Positions 13,906 through 21,270 of a DNA stretch of 25,741 nucleotides are shown here, piece by piece. The position numbers and the translations under genes are program-made. The notes beneath the pieces were generated by a model. It was not told the DNA's origin. It made no database searches and was given only the letters and a program-made list of their open reading frames with translations. Within the stretch, counting starts at the first letter, position 1. Each line of letters starts with the position of its first letter. This DNA comes from Pseudomonadota bacterium (GTDB lineage: Bacteria > Pseudomonadota > Alphaproteobacteria > Rs-D84), in assembly GCA_009781955.1 (NCBI GenBank), contig WQUT01000032.1:1-25741 (forward strand), given 5' to 3'.

Positions 13906-15452
13906 GCATTTTCTTCTTCCTCTTCCGCGCCGATTCCATACGCCAGCTCGCGCGCCTTCATAATCACGCGCGCGGCGAGCCTGGGCGACATTTCGTCCGC
14001 GCCGAGAATTTCGGTCAGTTCGTCCGACGCCAAATCCGCCAGATCTTCCAAGGACTTTATACCGGCATGGCCCAGCTTCATAATGGTCGGACGCTTTATA
14101 AAGTCAAAGAACAGCAGCGTGTCCTCCATCCCGAGCTTATGGCCGGATTCCAGGTAATCCTGTTCCTGCTTGTCCAGATACGCGCGCGCGCGCGCCTGCA
14201 ATTCGCCCGCCAGCGCCGCGTCAAAGCCATCTATGGACGTCAGTTCGGACGGCTCTATGAACGCGATTTCCTCTATGGACCGGAATCCTTCGGCAATCAA
14301 GAGATGCGCGATCATTTCGTCCACGTCCAGGCCCCGTATAAACAGCTCTGTCTTTTCCTTGGTCTCTTTCGTGCGGCGCTCCTGCTCCTCGGTCTCGTTC
14401 ATAACGTCAATGTTCCATCCCGTCAATTGCGACGCCAGGCGGACATTTTGGCCGCGGCGCCCGATGGCGAGAGACTGCTGGTCTTCGTTAACGACAACCG
14501 CCGCGGTGTGGGTGTCTTCGTCCACGATGATCTTTGCGACCTTGGCCGGCGCGATGGCGTTCACGATAAACGCGGCCGGATCTTCGGAATACAGAATCAC
14601 GTCAATCTTTTCGCCATGGCATTCGTTTATGACCGGCTGGATGCGCGTTCCCTTGATGCCGACCGTCATTCCGACCGGATCAACCGACGGATCATCGCTT
14701 TGAACCGCGACCTTGGCATGGCTGCCGGGCGCGCGGGCCACGGATTTGATTTTTATGACGCCTTCGTAAATTTCCGGGACTTCCTGGAAAAATAATTTCT
14801 CCATAAACAGCGGATGGGTGCGGGTCAGGAAAATCTGGGGGCCCGAATTGCTGCGCACCACGTCCATTATCAGCGCGCGCACGCGGTCGCCGACCGCCAG
14901 GCGCTCGCCCGGTATCAGCTCTGTATTCTTTATATAACCCTCGGCCTTGCCGTTTATGTCCAGATATATGCTGCCGAATTCGGCGCGCTTTACAACGCCG
15001 TTCACTATGTCGCCGATTTCATCCTTGAACTCTTCAAACTGGCGGCCCTTTTCGGCGTCGCGGACGCGCGCAGTCATTATCTGCTTTGCGGTCTGGAACG
15101 CCATGCGGCCGAATTCCGGCTCTGGCAGCGGGTCTTCCACAATATCGCCGATTTGCGGATTGGCGGAATACTTCTTTGCCTCTGCCGGGGTCAGCTGGGT
15201 GTTTCCGTCGTATTCCTCGCCGCCGACGTTCGCGGGATCTATGACGGCAAACAGGCGCCGGACGCGGATGGCGCCATTTTTGTGGTCTATGTGGGCCACG
15301 ATGTCAAATTCCTCGCCGTATTTTTGGCGCGCGATTTTTGCAATCGCCGCTTCTAGCGATTCAAAAACAATGTCGCGCGTAATCTGCTTTTCCGCGGCGA
15401 GGCCATCAATAGCCAGCAATAAATCCTGTCTGGGCATAGATTCAAATGACAT
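13902..15452 (-). CDS. nusA: Transcription termination/antitermination factor NusA
   Basis: NusA binds RNA polymerase and modulates pausing, termination and antitermination. The 516-residue product has the NusA N-terminal domain (to about 130), S1 domain (GDIVNGVVKRAEFGSIYLDI), KH1/KH2 (VGMTVGIKGTRIQPVINE and QQSLAIGRRGQNVRLASQL) and two C-terminal helix-hairpin-helix acidic repeats, the last ending in an acidic tail. The start at 15452 is chosen because AAAGGAG lies 8 nt upstream; the longer frame to 15521 only translates the repeat element. The rimP gene that normally precedes nusA is absent: upstream lies a repeat region and then the divergent lptF. infB follows. The stop codon is within a repeat arm. 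Confidence 0.98.
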   Translation of the reverse strand: MSFESMPRQDLLLAIDGLAAEKQITRDIVFESLEAAIAKIARQKYGEEFDIVAHIDHKNGAIRVRRLFAVIDPANVGGEEYDGNTQLTPAEAKKYSANPQIGDIVEDPLPEPEFGRMAFQTAKQIMTARVRDAEKGRQFEEFKDEIGDIVNGVVKRAEFGSIYLDINGKAEGYIKNTELIPGERLAVGDRVRALIMDVVRSNSGPQIFLTRTHPLFMEKLFFQEVPEIYEGVIKIKSVARAPGSHAKVAVQSDDPSVDPVGMTVGIKGTRIQPVINECHGEKIDVILYSEDPAAFIVNAIAPAKVAKIIVDEDTHTAAVVVNEDQQSLAIGRRGQNVRLASQLTGWNIDVMNETEEQERRTKETKEKTELFIRGLDVDEMIAHLLIAEGFRSIEEIAFIEPSELTSIDGFDAALAGELQARARAYLDKQEQDYLESGHKLGMEDTLLFFDFIKRPTIMKLGHAGIKSLEDLADLASDELTEILGADEMSPRLAARVIMKARELAYGIGAEEEEENA

Positions 15453-15465
15453 TTTTTCAACTCCT

Positions 15466-15536
15466 TTCGTGCTGGTGGCTCGTGCTGGTGGCTCGCAGCG
15501 GCTACGAATCACGAGCCACAAGCACGAATCACGAAC
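15466..15536. repeat. CTCGTGG-type inverted element upstream of nusA
   Basis: The left arm (15466-15496) repeats CGTGCTGGTGGCTCGTG. The right arm (15505-15536) has inverted CACGAGCCACAAGCACGAAT words. It shares its words with the elements at 2252-2357 and 13833-13905. It lies in the 5' leader of nusA, next to its ribosome binding site. Confidence 0.75.
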
Positions 15537-15547
15537 CTATTGAAAGA

Positions 15548-15652
15548 GCGGGACTTTTGGTCCCGCCCTCAAAATTTATTTTTAAGAACAAGGCAATTCT
15601 ATATCACGAATCGGGCAAATGCAAGAAAAATATGCGCATCGCGCATATTTTT
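15548..15652. repeat. Two hairpins in the nusA-lptF intergenic region
   Basis: GCGGGAC/GTCCCGC around TTTTG (15548-15566) and AAAAATATGCGC/GCGCATATTTTT around ATC (15626-15652). The second has flanking A and T runs and could terminate transcription in either direction. Together with the flanking repeat elements they account for the gap between nusA and lptF; no gene is seen there. Confidence 0.6.
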
Positions 15653-15653
15653 C

Positions 15654-15769
15654 GGTGGCTGGTGGTTGGTGCTGGTGGTTGGAAACAGATGCCAAATTAA
15701 TTTTGCCCGTCGTGCGCAGCACGACACAACAACCAACCACCAGCACCAACCACCAGCACCAACCACCAT
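15654..15769. repeat. GGTGGTT-type inverted element upstream of lptF
   Basis: The left arm (15654-15682) consists of GGTGGCT/GGTGGTT/GGTGCT words. The right arm (15728-15769) consists of AACCACC/AGCACCA words. The spacer carries CGTCGTGCGCAGCACGAC, a small hairpin. The element ends just before the lptF -35 region. Confidence 0.8.
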
Positions 15770-15776
15770 TTCACTT

Positions 15777-15805
15777 TTGCATTTTGCCAAATTCTGTTTT
15801 ATACT
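15777..15805 (+). promoter_or_regulatory. lptF promoter, start site at the ATG
   Basis: A weak -35 TTGCAT (15777-15782), 17 bp, TATACT (15800-15805). The expected start site at about 15812 is next to the ATG at 15813, with no Shine-Dalgarno sequence, as for rpoH and the COG3014-like gene. Confidence 0.5.
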
Positions 15806-15812
15806 TTGTCCC

Positions 15813-16877
15813 ATGAAAATAATAACCCGGTATTTCAACAGACAGCTGGCGGCGATTTTTATAATGCTGGCCCTGGTGCTGTCGGGACTGGCCTGGATGG
15901 TCCAGATTCTGACCATGCTGAAATTCCTGATTATGTATGGGCTCAGCCTGTTTGACTTTCTGTTCCTGACCAGTCTGATGTTTCCCTTCATAATTTCTAT
16001 CATACTGCCGTTCGTGGTGTTCATAGCCAGCCTGTTCGTTTACAACAAAATGGTCTCGGATAACGAGGTTACCGTCATGGCGTCCGTCGGCATGTCGCCC
16101 TGGCAATTGGCGCGGCCGGCCGTCTGGCTCGCCATCGCGGTCGCGGCCGTCCATTGGACGCTGACATTGGCGATAGTTCCCGCCAGCCAGGTAAAGTTCT
16201 ACAACACACAATGGGAAATGCGATACGGACTGGCGCACCTGAAACTGCAAGAATCGGCATTCACACAGATAACCGACGGGCTGGTGGTGTTTGTGAACAA
16301 GGTGTCCGGCAATGATTTGTCCCAAGTCATGCTGTTTGACAACCGCGACCCGAAAAACCAGATGACGGTTCTGGCGGAAAAGGGCAAGCTGATAAACACC
16401 CCGCGCGGCCTTTCGCTGGTTATGACGACCGGCAGCGTCCAGATGAAGAGCGAGACATTCACCGTCGGAACGTTCGGGACGTTTGACATGGACATGAACG
16501 TCGCGGACAAGAATATGGACGAACAGTTCAAGGTCCGGCGAATTCCCACGCGGGACCTGCTGACGTTCGTCAGGGCGGACAGAAACAATTTTTCCGATGC
16601 GCATTACAAGCTGTTGCTGGCCGAGGTGTCGTCCCGGTTCCTGGCGCCGTTTATGGACATAATACTGGTCCTTATAGGAATGCTGGCGATGTTAAAGATG
16701 TCCCTGCTGCGCCGTCGCGCCAGCTGGTCCGCGCCAATCGCCGTCCTTGGCATGGCGGCGACCATGGCCGCATACATGTCGGTATCCAACATGGTGGTAT
16801 CCCTGGCCGGATTGTATGTATTCGCCGGCGCGATCGCGATCGCCATCATCGGATTGTTGTGGGCGCTGAGAAAGTGA
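15813..16877 (+). CDS. lptF: LPS export permease LptF/LptG family (LptF-like)
   Basis: LptF and LptG are the membrane subunits of the LptB2FGC ABC transporter that extracts LPS from the inner membrane. The 354-residue protein has the YjgP/YjgQ layout: helices at about 13-35, 48-75 and 96-118, a periplasmic beta-jellyroll (about 120-265, with DGLVVFVNKVSGNDLSQVMLFDNRDP) and three helices near the C-terminus. The cytoplasmic coupling segment DNEVTVMASVGMSPWQL matches the conserved DSExxVxxAxGxS region. The jellyroll text looks more like LptF than LptG, but the position just before lptD is where LptG often sits. Only one of the pair is in the window. The stop TGA is part of an octamer repeat, 12 nt before the GTG of lptD. 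Confidence 0.88.
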   Translation: MKIITRYFNRQLAAIFIMLALVLSGLAWMVQILTMLKFLIMYGLSLFDFLFLTSLMFPFIISIILPFVVFIASLFVYNKMVSDNEVTVMASVGMSPWQLARPAVWLAIAVAAVHWTLTLAIVPASQVKFYNTQWEMRYGLAHLKLQESAFTQITDGLVVFVNKVSGNDLSQVMLFDNRDPKNQMTVLAEKGKLINTPRGLSLVMTTGSVQMKSETFTVGTFGTFDMDMNVADKNMDEQFKVRRIPTRDLLTFVRADRNNFSDAHYKLLLAEVSSRFLAPFMDIILVLIGMLAMLKMSLLRRRASWSAPIAVLGMAATMAAYMSVSNMVVSLAGLYVFAGAIAIAIIGLLWALRK

Positions 16878-17012
16878 CAGAGTGACAAAGTGACAGAGTT
16901 AATAAATCTTGCGTCATATCCGGAAAAAACAGCCACGCGAAAAAGCGGTTCTTTTTTTCGCATCTTTTGCATATCACTCTGTCACTTTGTCACTCTGTCA
17001 CTTTGTCACTCT
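16871..17012. repeat. Octamer-arm inverted element joining lptF and lptD
   Basis: The left arm (16871-16900) has GTGACAGA/GTGACAAA octamers and supplies the lptF stop and the lptD GTG start. The right arm (16973-17012) has CTGTCACT/TTGTCACT octamers that encode the lptD signal-peptide core. The spacer (about 70 bp) is therefore translated as the LptD N-terminal region. Confidence 0.85.
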
Positions 17013-18992
17013 TCTTTCGCCGTCGGCCTGGACGCGAACTCGCCCAAGACCATTACCGCCGACAAAATAGAATACAACGTCAAAGACAAAACCATCAGGA
17101 CCGTCGGCAAGACCGAGGTCACAAACGCGTCCGGCCAGCGCATGACTTTGCAGGATTCGTATATAACGGAAAGGGGGATAAATGCGTCGGGGCGGAATGT
17201 ATCGCTGCTGCTGAATCCCCAGACCCACATATCCGCGGCGACGGTCGCAAAGGTCGGCGACATAACCAAGGTGACGGACGCGATATACACCGCGTGCTGG
17301 AACTGCGACCCGAATATAAATGCGTGGGAAATTTCGGCGGCCGCGCTGAAACACGATAAAACGCGGCAAGCCATGGATTTTGAGAATATGGTGTTCTGGG
17401 TTTACAACGTGCCGGTGATATGGCTGCCCTTTCTCTACGATTATCCGGATCCGACGGTCCGGCACAAAACCGGATTTTTGTATCCCAGCTTTAACACCAC
17501 CAACGGCATGGGAACGCAGATCAATATTCCGTTTTACATTTCCATATCCGATTCCCACGACCTGACGCTGACCGGATCATACCTGACGAATGAAAACCCG
17601 CTGTGGCAGGTAGAGCACCGGCTGAACATAAATCACGGAGAGTTCCGAACGACCGGATCCTATACGTATAATCGGGAAGGCGTCAGCCGCTGGCACGCGT
17701 TCAACAAAGATCTCATAGAAATGGGCGATCACGCGCGCCTGAACCTGTTCCTGCAGCGCGCGTCCGACAAAACGTATCTGCAAAAATACGGATTCTATGG
17801 GAACCAGCCCTATCTTGATTCCGGGGCGCGGGCCGAATTGTTCGCGCAGACCGGATATGTCACCGCGACCGCGCACATATTCCAGGAACTGCGCGCGACC
17901 AATCCGGCCCAGACCACGGTGCCCAGCGGCGACATACTGCCGAACATTCACGGGGTATACCAGACAGAGAGCCTGTTCGCCGACACATATCTTTCGCTGA
18001 TGGGCGACATTCTGGGCGTCCAGAACTTTTCCAACGGATCCGCGACCCAGCGCGCAATCGGCGCGGCGCGCGTGGTGTCGCCGTGGACGCTGCCGCTCGG
18101 CAACCTGGTGACGGCCAGCGCGTCCGCGCGGTATGACGTTTACAGCTTTATAAACACCGCGATGCTGAACGGCGCGACGGACTTTTCCGGGCTGGAATCC
18201 CGTTTCCTGCCGTCCGCGTATGCCGAATGGTCATTGCCGTTTTTGCGCGCGGGCGAAAACTGGATCCAGACGATCACGCCGCGCGCCCGCATAACCACGA
18301 TGATGAACCGGTCAAGCGCGGCCTTTGCGGCCAGCAACGATTCCGCGGGCGCGCTGTTGTCGGACGCGTCGCTGTTTTCGGACAACCGTTACGCCGGATA
18401 CGACCTGTGGCAGTCGGGGACTTATGCGGACTATGGCCTGAATTGGTCGGCGTTTGATCGGGACAACCGATCCATAGAGGCGTTCGTGGGCCAGACATAC
18501 GATTTTTCCGAACCTATCGCGACCGATCCGAATTCCGGATTCCGCCGCGGGGCGTCCGATTATGTCGGCCGCGTTTATCTCAATACCGGGAAATGGCTGT
18601 CCCTGGCGAACAGGTTCCGGTTCGCCGAAAATAATTTGGAACTGCGCCATCTTGAATCAATGGCGCGCATAGGCGACCGCAACTTTATAAACCTGGGCTA
18701 TATCTGGGCCGCCCAGTTCCAGGACGCGGTCACCCAGAACCCGTCCATAAACGAGGTTGTCGCCGGATTCGGCATTTACTTGACCGGGCGGGTCAGCCTG
18801 AAATACAATATAACGTATAATATCACCGATACCCGCGCGCAACTGCAAACAGGGGGCTTGTATTACGAGCATCCTTGTTATAATATCGCGCTGGAATACA
18901 TGCACGACGCCGCGCGCAAGGGGGATTTTGTCGGCAAGGCGACAATCCATCTGCGATTCGGAATAAAGCTGGGCGTCGGAAACAGACAGTGA
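16890..18992 (+). CDS. lptD: LPS assembly outer-membrane protein LptD
   Basis: LptD is the beta-barrel that inserts LPS into the outer leaflet. The only in-frame start candidate I see is GTG at 16890, with no clear Shine-Dalgarno sequence, so translation is probably coupled to lptF 12 nt upstream. The signal peptide is long (about 43 residues) with the core FCISLCHFVTLSLCH encoded by octamer repeats and an SSFA cleavage site. An OstA-like N-terminal domain follows (KTITADKIEYNVKDKTIRTVGKTEV), then the C-W-N-C-D-P motif near residue 134 and the conserved WLPFLYDYPDPTVRHKTGFLYPSF stretch that leads into the barrel. The C-terminal barrel ends in IHLRFGIKLGVGNRQ. Total 700 residues, on the short side for LptD. 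surA-like follows, a common order in alphaproteobacteria. Confidence 0.93.
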   Translation: MTELINLASYPEKTATRKSGSFFRIFCISLCHFVTLSLCHSSFAVGLDANSPKTITADKIEYNVKDKTIRTVGKTEVTNASGQRMTLQDSYITERGINASGRNVSLLLNPQTHISAATVAKVGDITKVTDAIYTACWNCDPNINAWEISAAALKHDKTRQAMDFENMVFWVYNVPVIWLPFLYDYPDPTVRHKTGFLYPSFNTTNGMGTQINIPFYISISDSHDLTLTGSYLTNENPLWQVEHRLNINHGEFRTTGSYTYNREGVSRWHAFNKDLIEMGDHARLNLFLQRASDKTYLQKYGFYGNQPYLDSGARAELFAQTGYVTATAHIFQELRATNPAQTTVPSGDILPNIHGVYQTESLFADTYLSLMGDILGVQNFSNGSATQRAIGAARVVSPWTLPLGNLVTASASARYDVYSFINTAMLNGATDFSGLESRFLPSAYAEWSLPFLRAGENWIQTITPRARITTMMNRSSAAFAASNDSAGALLSDASLFSDNRYAGYDLWQSGTYADYGLNWSAFDRDNRSIEAFVGQTYDFSEPIATDPNSGFRRGASDYVGRVYLNTGKWLSLANRFRFAENNLELRHLESMARIGDRNFINLGYIWAAQFQDAVTQNPSINEVVAGFGIYLTGRVSLKYNITYNITDTRAQLQTGGLYYEHPCYNIALEYMHDAARKGDFVGKATIHLRFGIKLGVGNRQ

Positions 18993-19060
18993 ATTTAAGA
19001 TTTAAGATTTACGGATTTAAGATTTATTAAATCTGAAATCTTAAATCGTAAATCTTAAAT
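18991..19060. repeat. GATTTAA heptamer inverted element between lptD and surA-like
   Basis: The left arm (18991-19027) is TTTAAGATTTAAGATTTACG and further GATTTAA words. The right arm (19029-19060) has ATCTTAAATCGTAAATCTTA. It nearly fills the gap and would form a long AT-rich hairpin in the transcript. A close relative lies at 19931-20008. Confidence 0.85.
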
Positions 19061-19075
19061 AACAAAGGTTTGATT

Positions 19076-19933
19076 ATGAAAGAATTCTTCAAAAAAATTA
19101 ATCTGGCGTTTGTTTGCGCCTTATGCTTTACGCTTTATGCTCTTGCCGCAAATGCGGCATCGGTCATAGCCACCGTAAACGGAAACCCCGTGACGGACAC
19201 CGACATAACATCGCGCGTGAAACTGATGTCAAAACAGGGCAGCACGCCGACCAACAACCGCATCCAGGCCCTGTCCAATATCATAGACGATTACGTCCGG
19301 CTGGCGTTTGCGGAAAACTTCAAGGCGACGCCGACCGATTCGGATCTGAATAAAGAGATGAAAAATCTGGAATCCAGGCTTGGCGCGATGGATGCGCCCA
19401 CGCGCGCCATGGCGCGGTTTTCGCTGCGCGCGCAGATTGCATGGCAAATCATAGTGGGGCGCACGATCATACCGACGATCAAGGTATCGGATGATGACAT
19501 CCAGGCTGAAAAGGCCGACTTGGAACGCACGCACGGGCTGCCCGTTGACGTGACCTTTGTCCGTCTCTTGGACATCCCGGCGGCGGCGGCGGCAAAGCTG
19601 ACCGCGCCGAAATCATGCGACGGCGCGATTGGCATGGCGAAATCGCTGGGCGGCGACCCCCAGAAAATCACGGCGAAAGAATACGAGCTGTCGCCCGATA
19701 TACGCGAACGCATCGCCGGGCTGCCGCTGCTGACATGGTCGCCGGTTTCGGACCGCTCTGTCCTGCTGGTCTGCGGCAAGCAAAAGACGAAAGAATACGG
19801 CAATCTGGACGAGATAATAAAACAGAACGCGATTTTCAAGCGGGCGATGTTCACCGCGGACCAACAGTTAAAGCAGCTGCGCCGCAAAGCGGTCGTGATT
19901 ATAAACGACCCGACATACAAGGGGGCGATTTGA
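19076..19933 (+). CDS. SurA-like periplasmic chaperone, apparently lacking a parvulin domain
   Basis: SurA escorts outer-membrane proteins to the BAM complex. The start at 19076 has AAAGG 7 nt upstream and gives a signal peptide ending ANA before ASVIATVNGNPVTDTDI. The N-terminal part (about 26-140) matches the SurA_N core: VNGNPVTDTDITSRVKLM, a helical stretch and the helix-rich ALSNIIDDYVRLAFAEN. The remainder (about 145-285) is beta/alpha with KVSDDDIQAEKADLERTHG but lacks the parvulin signature, so peptidyl-prolyl isomerase activity is unlikely. At 285 residues it is much shorter than the E. coli protein (about 430). Signal-peptide codons include TTTATGC/TTTACGC heptamers. Position after lptD supports the SurA assignment. 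Confidence 0.75.
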   Translation: MKEFFKKINLAFVCALCFTLYALAANAASVIATVNGNPVTDTDITSRVKLMSKQGSTPTNNRIQALSNIIDDYVRLAFAENFKATPTDSDLNKEMKNLESRLGAMDAPTRAMARFSLRAQIAWQIIVGRTIIPTIKVSDDDIQAEKADLERTHGLPVDVTFVRLLDIPAAAAAKLTAPKSCDGAIGMAKSLGGDPQKITAKEYELSPDIRERIAGLPLLTWSPVSDRSVLLVCGKQKTKEYGNLDEIIKQNAIFKRAMFTADQQLKQLRRKAVVIINDPTYKGAI

Positions 19934-20008
19934 TTTAAGATTTAAGATTTACGGATTTAAGATTTAGAGAACCGTAAATCCGTAAATCTTAAATCCGCAA
20001 ACCTTAAA
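19931..20008. repeat. GATTTAA heptamer inverted element between surA-like and rlmN
   Basis: The left arm (19931-19967) and right arm (19972-20008) are near-complements built of GATTTAA/GATTTAC words and their inverse. It supplies the end of the surA-like stop region and runs into the rlmN ATG, leaving no room for a usual Shine-Dalgarno sequence. Confidence 0.85.
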
Positions 20009-21105
20009 TGAATTCCAAACCCATCCTCTTCAACATGACCGCGGCAGAGCTGGAACAATTCGTTGCCGGCCTGGGTCAGCCGAAATTTCGCGCAAAGCAA
20101 ATCTCCGAATGGCTGGCCCGCGGCGCGCCGGATTTTTCCGTTATGAAAAACCTGCCGGAATCTTTGCGCGAAAAACTAAACGAATCCGCGCGGACCATGC
20201 CGGCGGCGATAGACAAAATGCTGGAATCCGCGGACGGTCAGACGACAAAGTTTTTACTGGCCCTGGCGGACGGGCAAAAGATAGAAACCGTCCTTATGCG
20301 CACCAGCTATGGCAATTCCGTCTGCGTCAGTTCCCAGGCCGGATGCGCCATGGGATGCAAATTCTGCGCGTCCACGCTTCTCGGCCTGCACCGCAATCTG
20401 ACAATGAATGAAATGATCGCCCAGGTCCTGGTTGCGTCTTCCCACTTGTTAAAGGGGGACTCGCCTGCGCCGCAAAACAAGCGGCTTGCCTCATCGGTGG
20501 AATTTCCCCCTCTAACGCGGGGGATTACGCATATTGTGGTCATGGGCACGGGCGAGCCTTTGCAAAACACGGAAAACCTGCGCGGATTTTTGGAATACGC
20601 CAACGCCCGCCTCGGCATTTCATGGCGGCGCATGACGGTGTCCACATGCGGCATAGTTCCGGGAATCCGCGAGCTGACCGAATGGGGGCGGCCAATAAAC
20701 CTGGCGATATCATTGCACGCGCCAAACGACGCGCTGCGCTCTGCCCTCATGCCCATCAACAATAAATATCCGATTGCAGAGGTATTGGATGCGGCGTTCG
20801 CGAATTCGGAAAAGACCGGCCGCCAGCTGATGATTGAATACATCCTGTTGGGCTCTCACAATGACACGCTGCAAAATTATGGGCCCGAACAAGCCGTTGA
20901 ACTGGCCGCGCTGCTGCGCGGCAAAAACGTGATGGTGAATTTGATTCCGATGAACGCGGTCGCCGAACGCGACTTTGCCGCGCCCAGCGGAAATGCGACG
21001 CACCGATTCCAGGATATATTGATCAACGCCGGCGTCCATACGCGCATCCGCCGCGAACGCGGCGCGGATATCGGCTCTGCCTGCGGCCAATTGCGGATAA
21101 AATAG
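20008..21105 (+). CDS. rlmN: Dual-specificity 23S rRNA/tRNA adenine C2-methyltransferase RlmN
   Basis: RlmN is a radical-SAM enzyme that methylates C2 of A2503 in 23S rRNA and A37 in some tRNAs. The radical-SAM cluster motif is Cys113, Cys117 and Cys120 (GCAMGCKFCAS). The methyl-carrying C-terminal cysteine is in GSACGQL. Other family phrases are VCVSSQAGC, MGTGEPL (usually MGMGEPL) and AISLHAPND. Between NEMIAQVL and ITHIVVMG the loop is about 10 residues longer than usual (LLKGDSPAPQNKRLASSVEFPPLTRG); it is encoded by DNA with GGGGGA and TCCCCC arms, which suggests an in-frame palindromic insertion. The ATG at 20008 has no visible Shine-Dalgarno sequence, as the repeat element runs up to it. 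Total 365 residues. Confidence 0.96.
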   Translation: MNSKPILFNMTAAELEQFVAGLGQPKFRAKQISEWLARGAPDFSVMKNLPESLREKLNESARTMPAAIDKMLESADGQTTKFLLALADGQKIETVLMRTSYGNSVCVSSQAGCAMGCKFCASTLLGLHRNLTMNEMIAQVLVASSHLLKGDSPAPQNKRLASSVEFPPLTRGITHIVVMGTGEPLQNTENLRGFLEYANARLGISWRRMTVSTCGIVPGIRELTEWGRPINLAISLHAPNDALRSALMPINNKYPIAEVLDAAFANSEKTGRQLMIEYILLGSHNDTLQNYGPEQAVELAALLRGKNVMVNLIPMNAVAERDFAAPSGNATHRFQDILINAGVHTRIRRERGADIGSACGQLRIK

Positions 21106-21184
21106 CTCTCCCGACACCTTACACACATGCAACCCGTTGATTGTTCAGACGAATATATGTTATTATCTTTTTGATAAAAACATA

Positions 21185-21214
21185 TTGACATTAACATAAA
21201 ATATATGTTACAAT
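21185..21214 (+). promoter_or_regulatory. Promoter with inverted-repeat operator upstream of the NrtR-like gene
   Basis: TTGACA (21185-21190), 18 bp, TACAAT (21209-21214). Within the spacer and overlapping the -10 lies a perfect inverted repeat TAACATA / AAATA / TATGTTA (21192-21210). ATATATGTTA also occurs upstream at about 21153-21162. The placement suits an autoregulatory repressor site. Confidence 0.65.
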
Positions 21215-21270
21215 CAAATCAAAGAAAAAACAAAATCTCGCGAATCGGGCGAACACAAGGAAGAACAAGG

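Noticed and set aside
15453..15521. N-terminal extension of NusA to 15521
   Set aside because: It merely translates the CTCGTGG repeat; the ATG at 15452 has a good ribosome binding site and begins the conserved domain.
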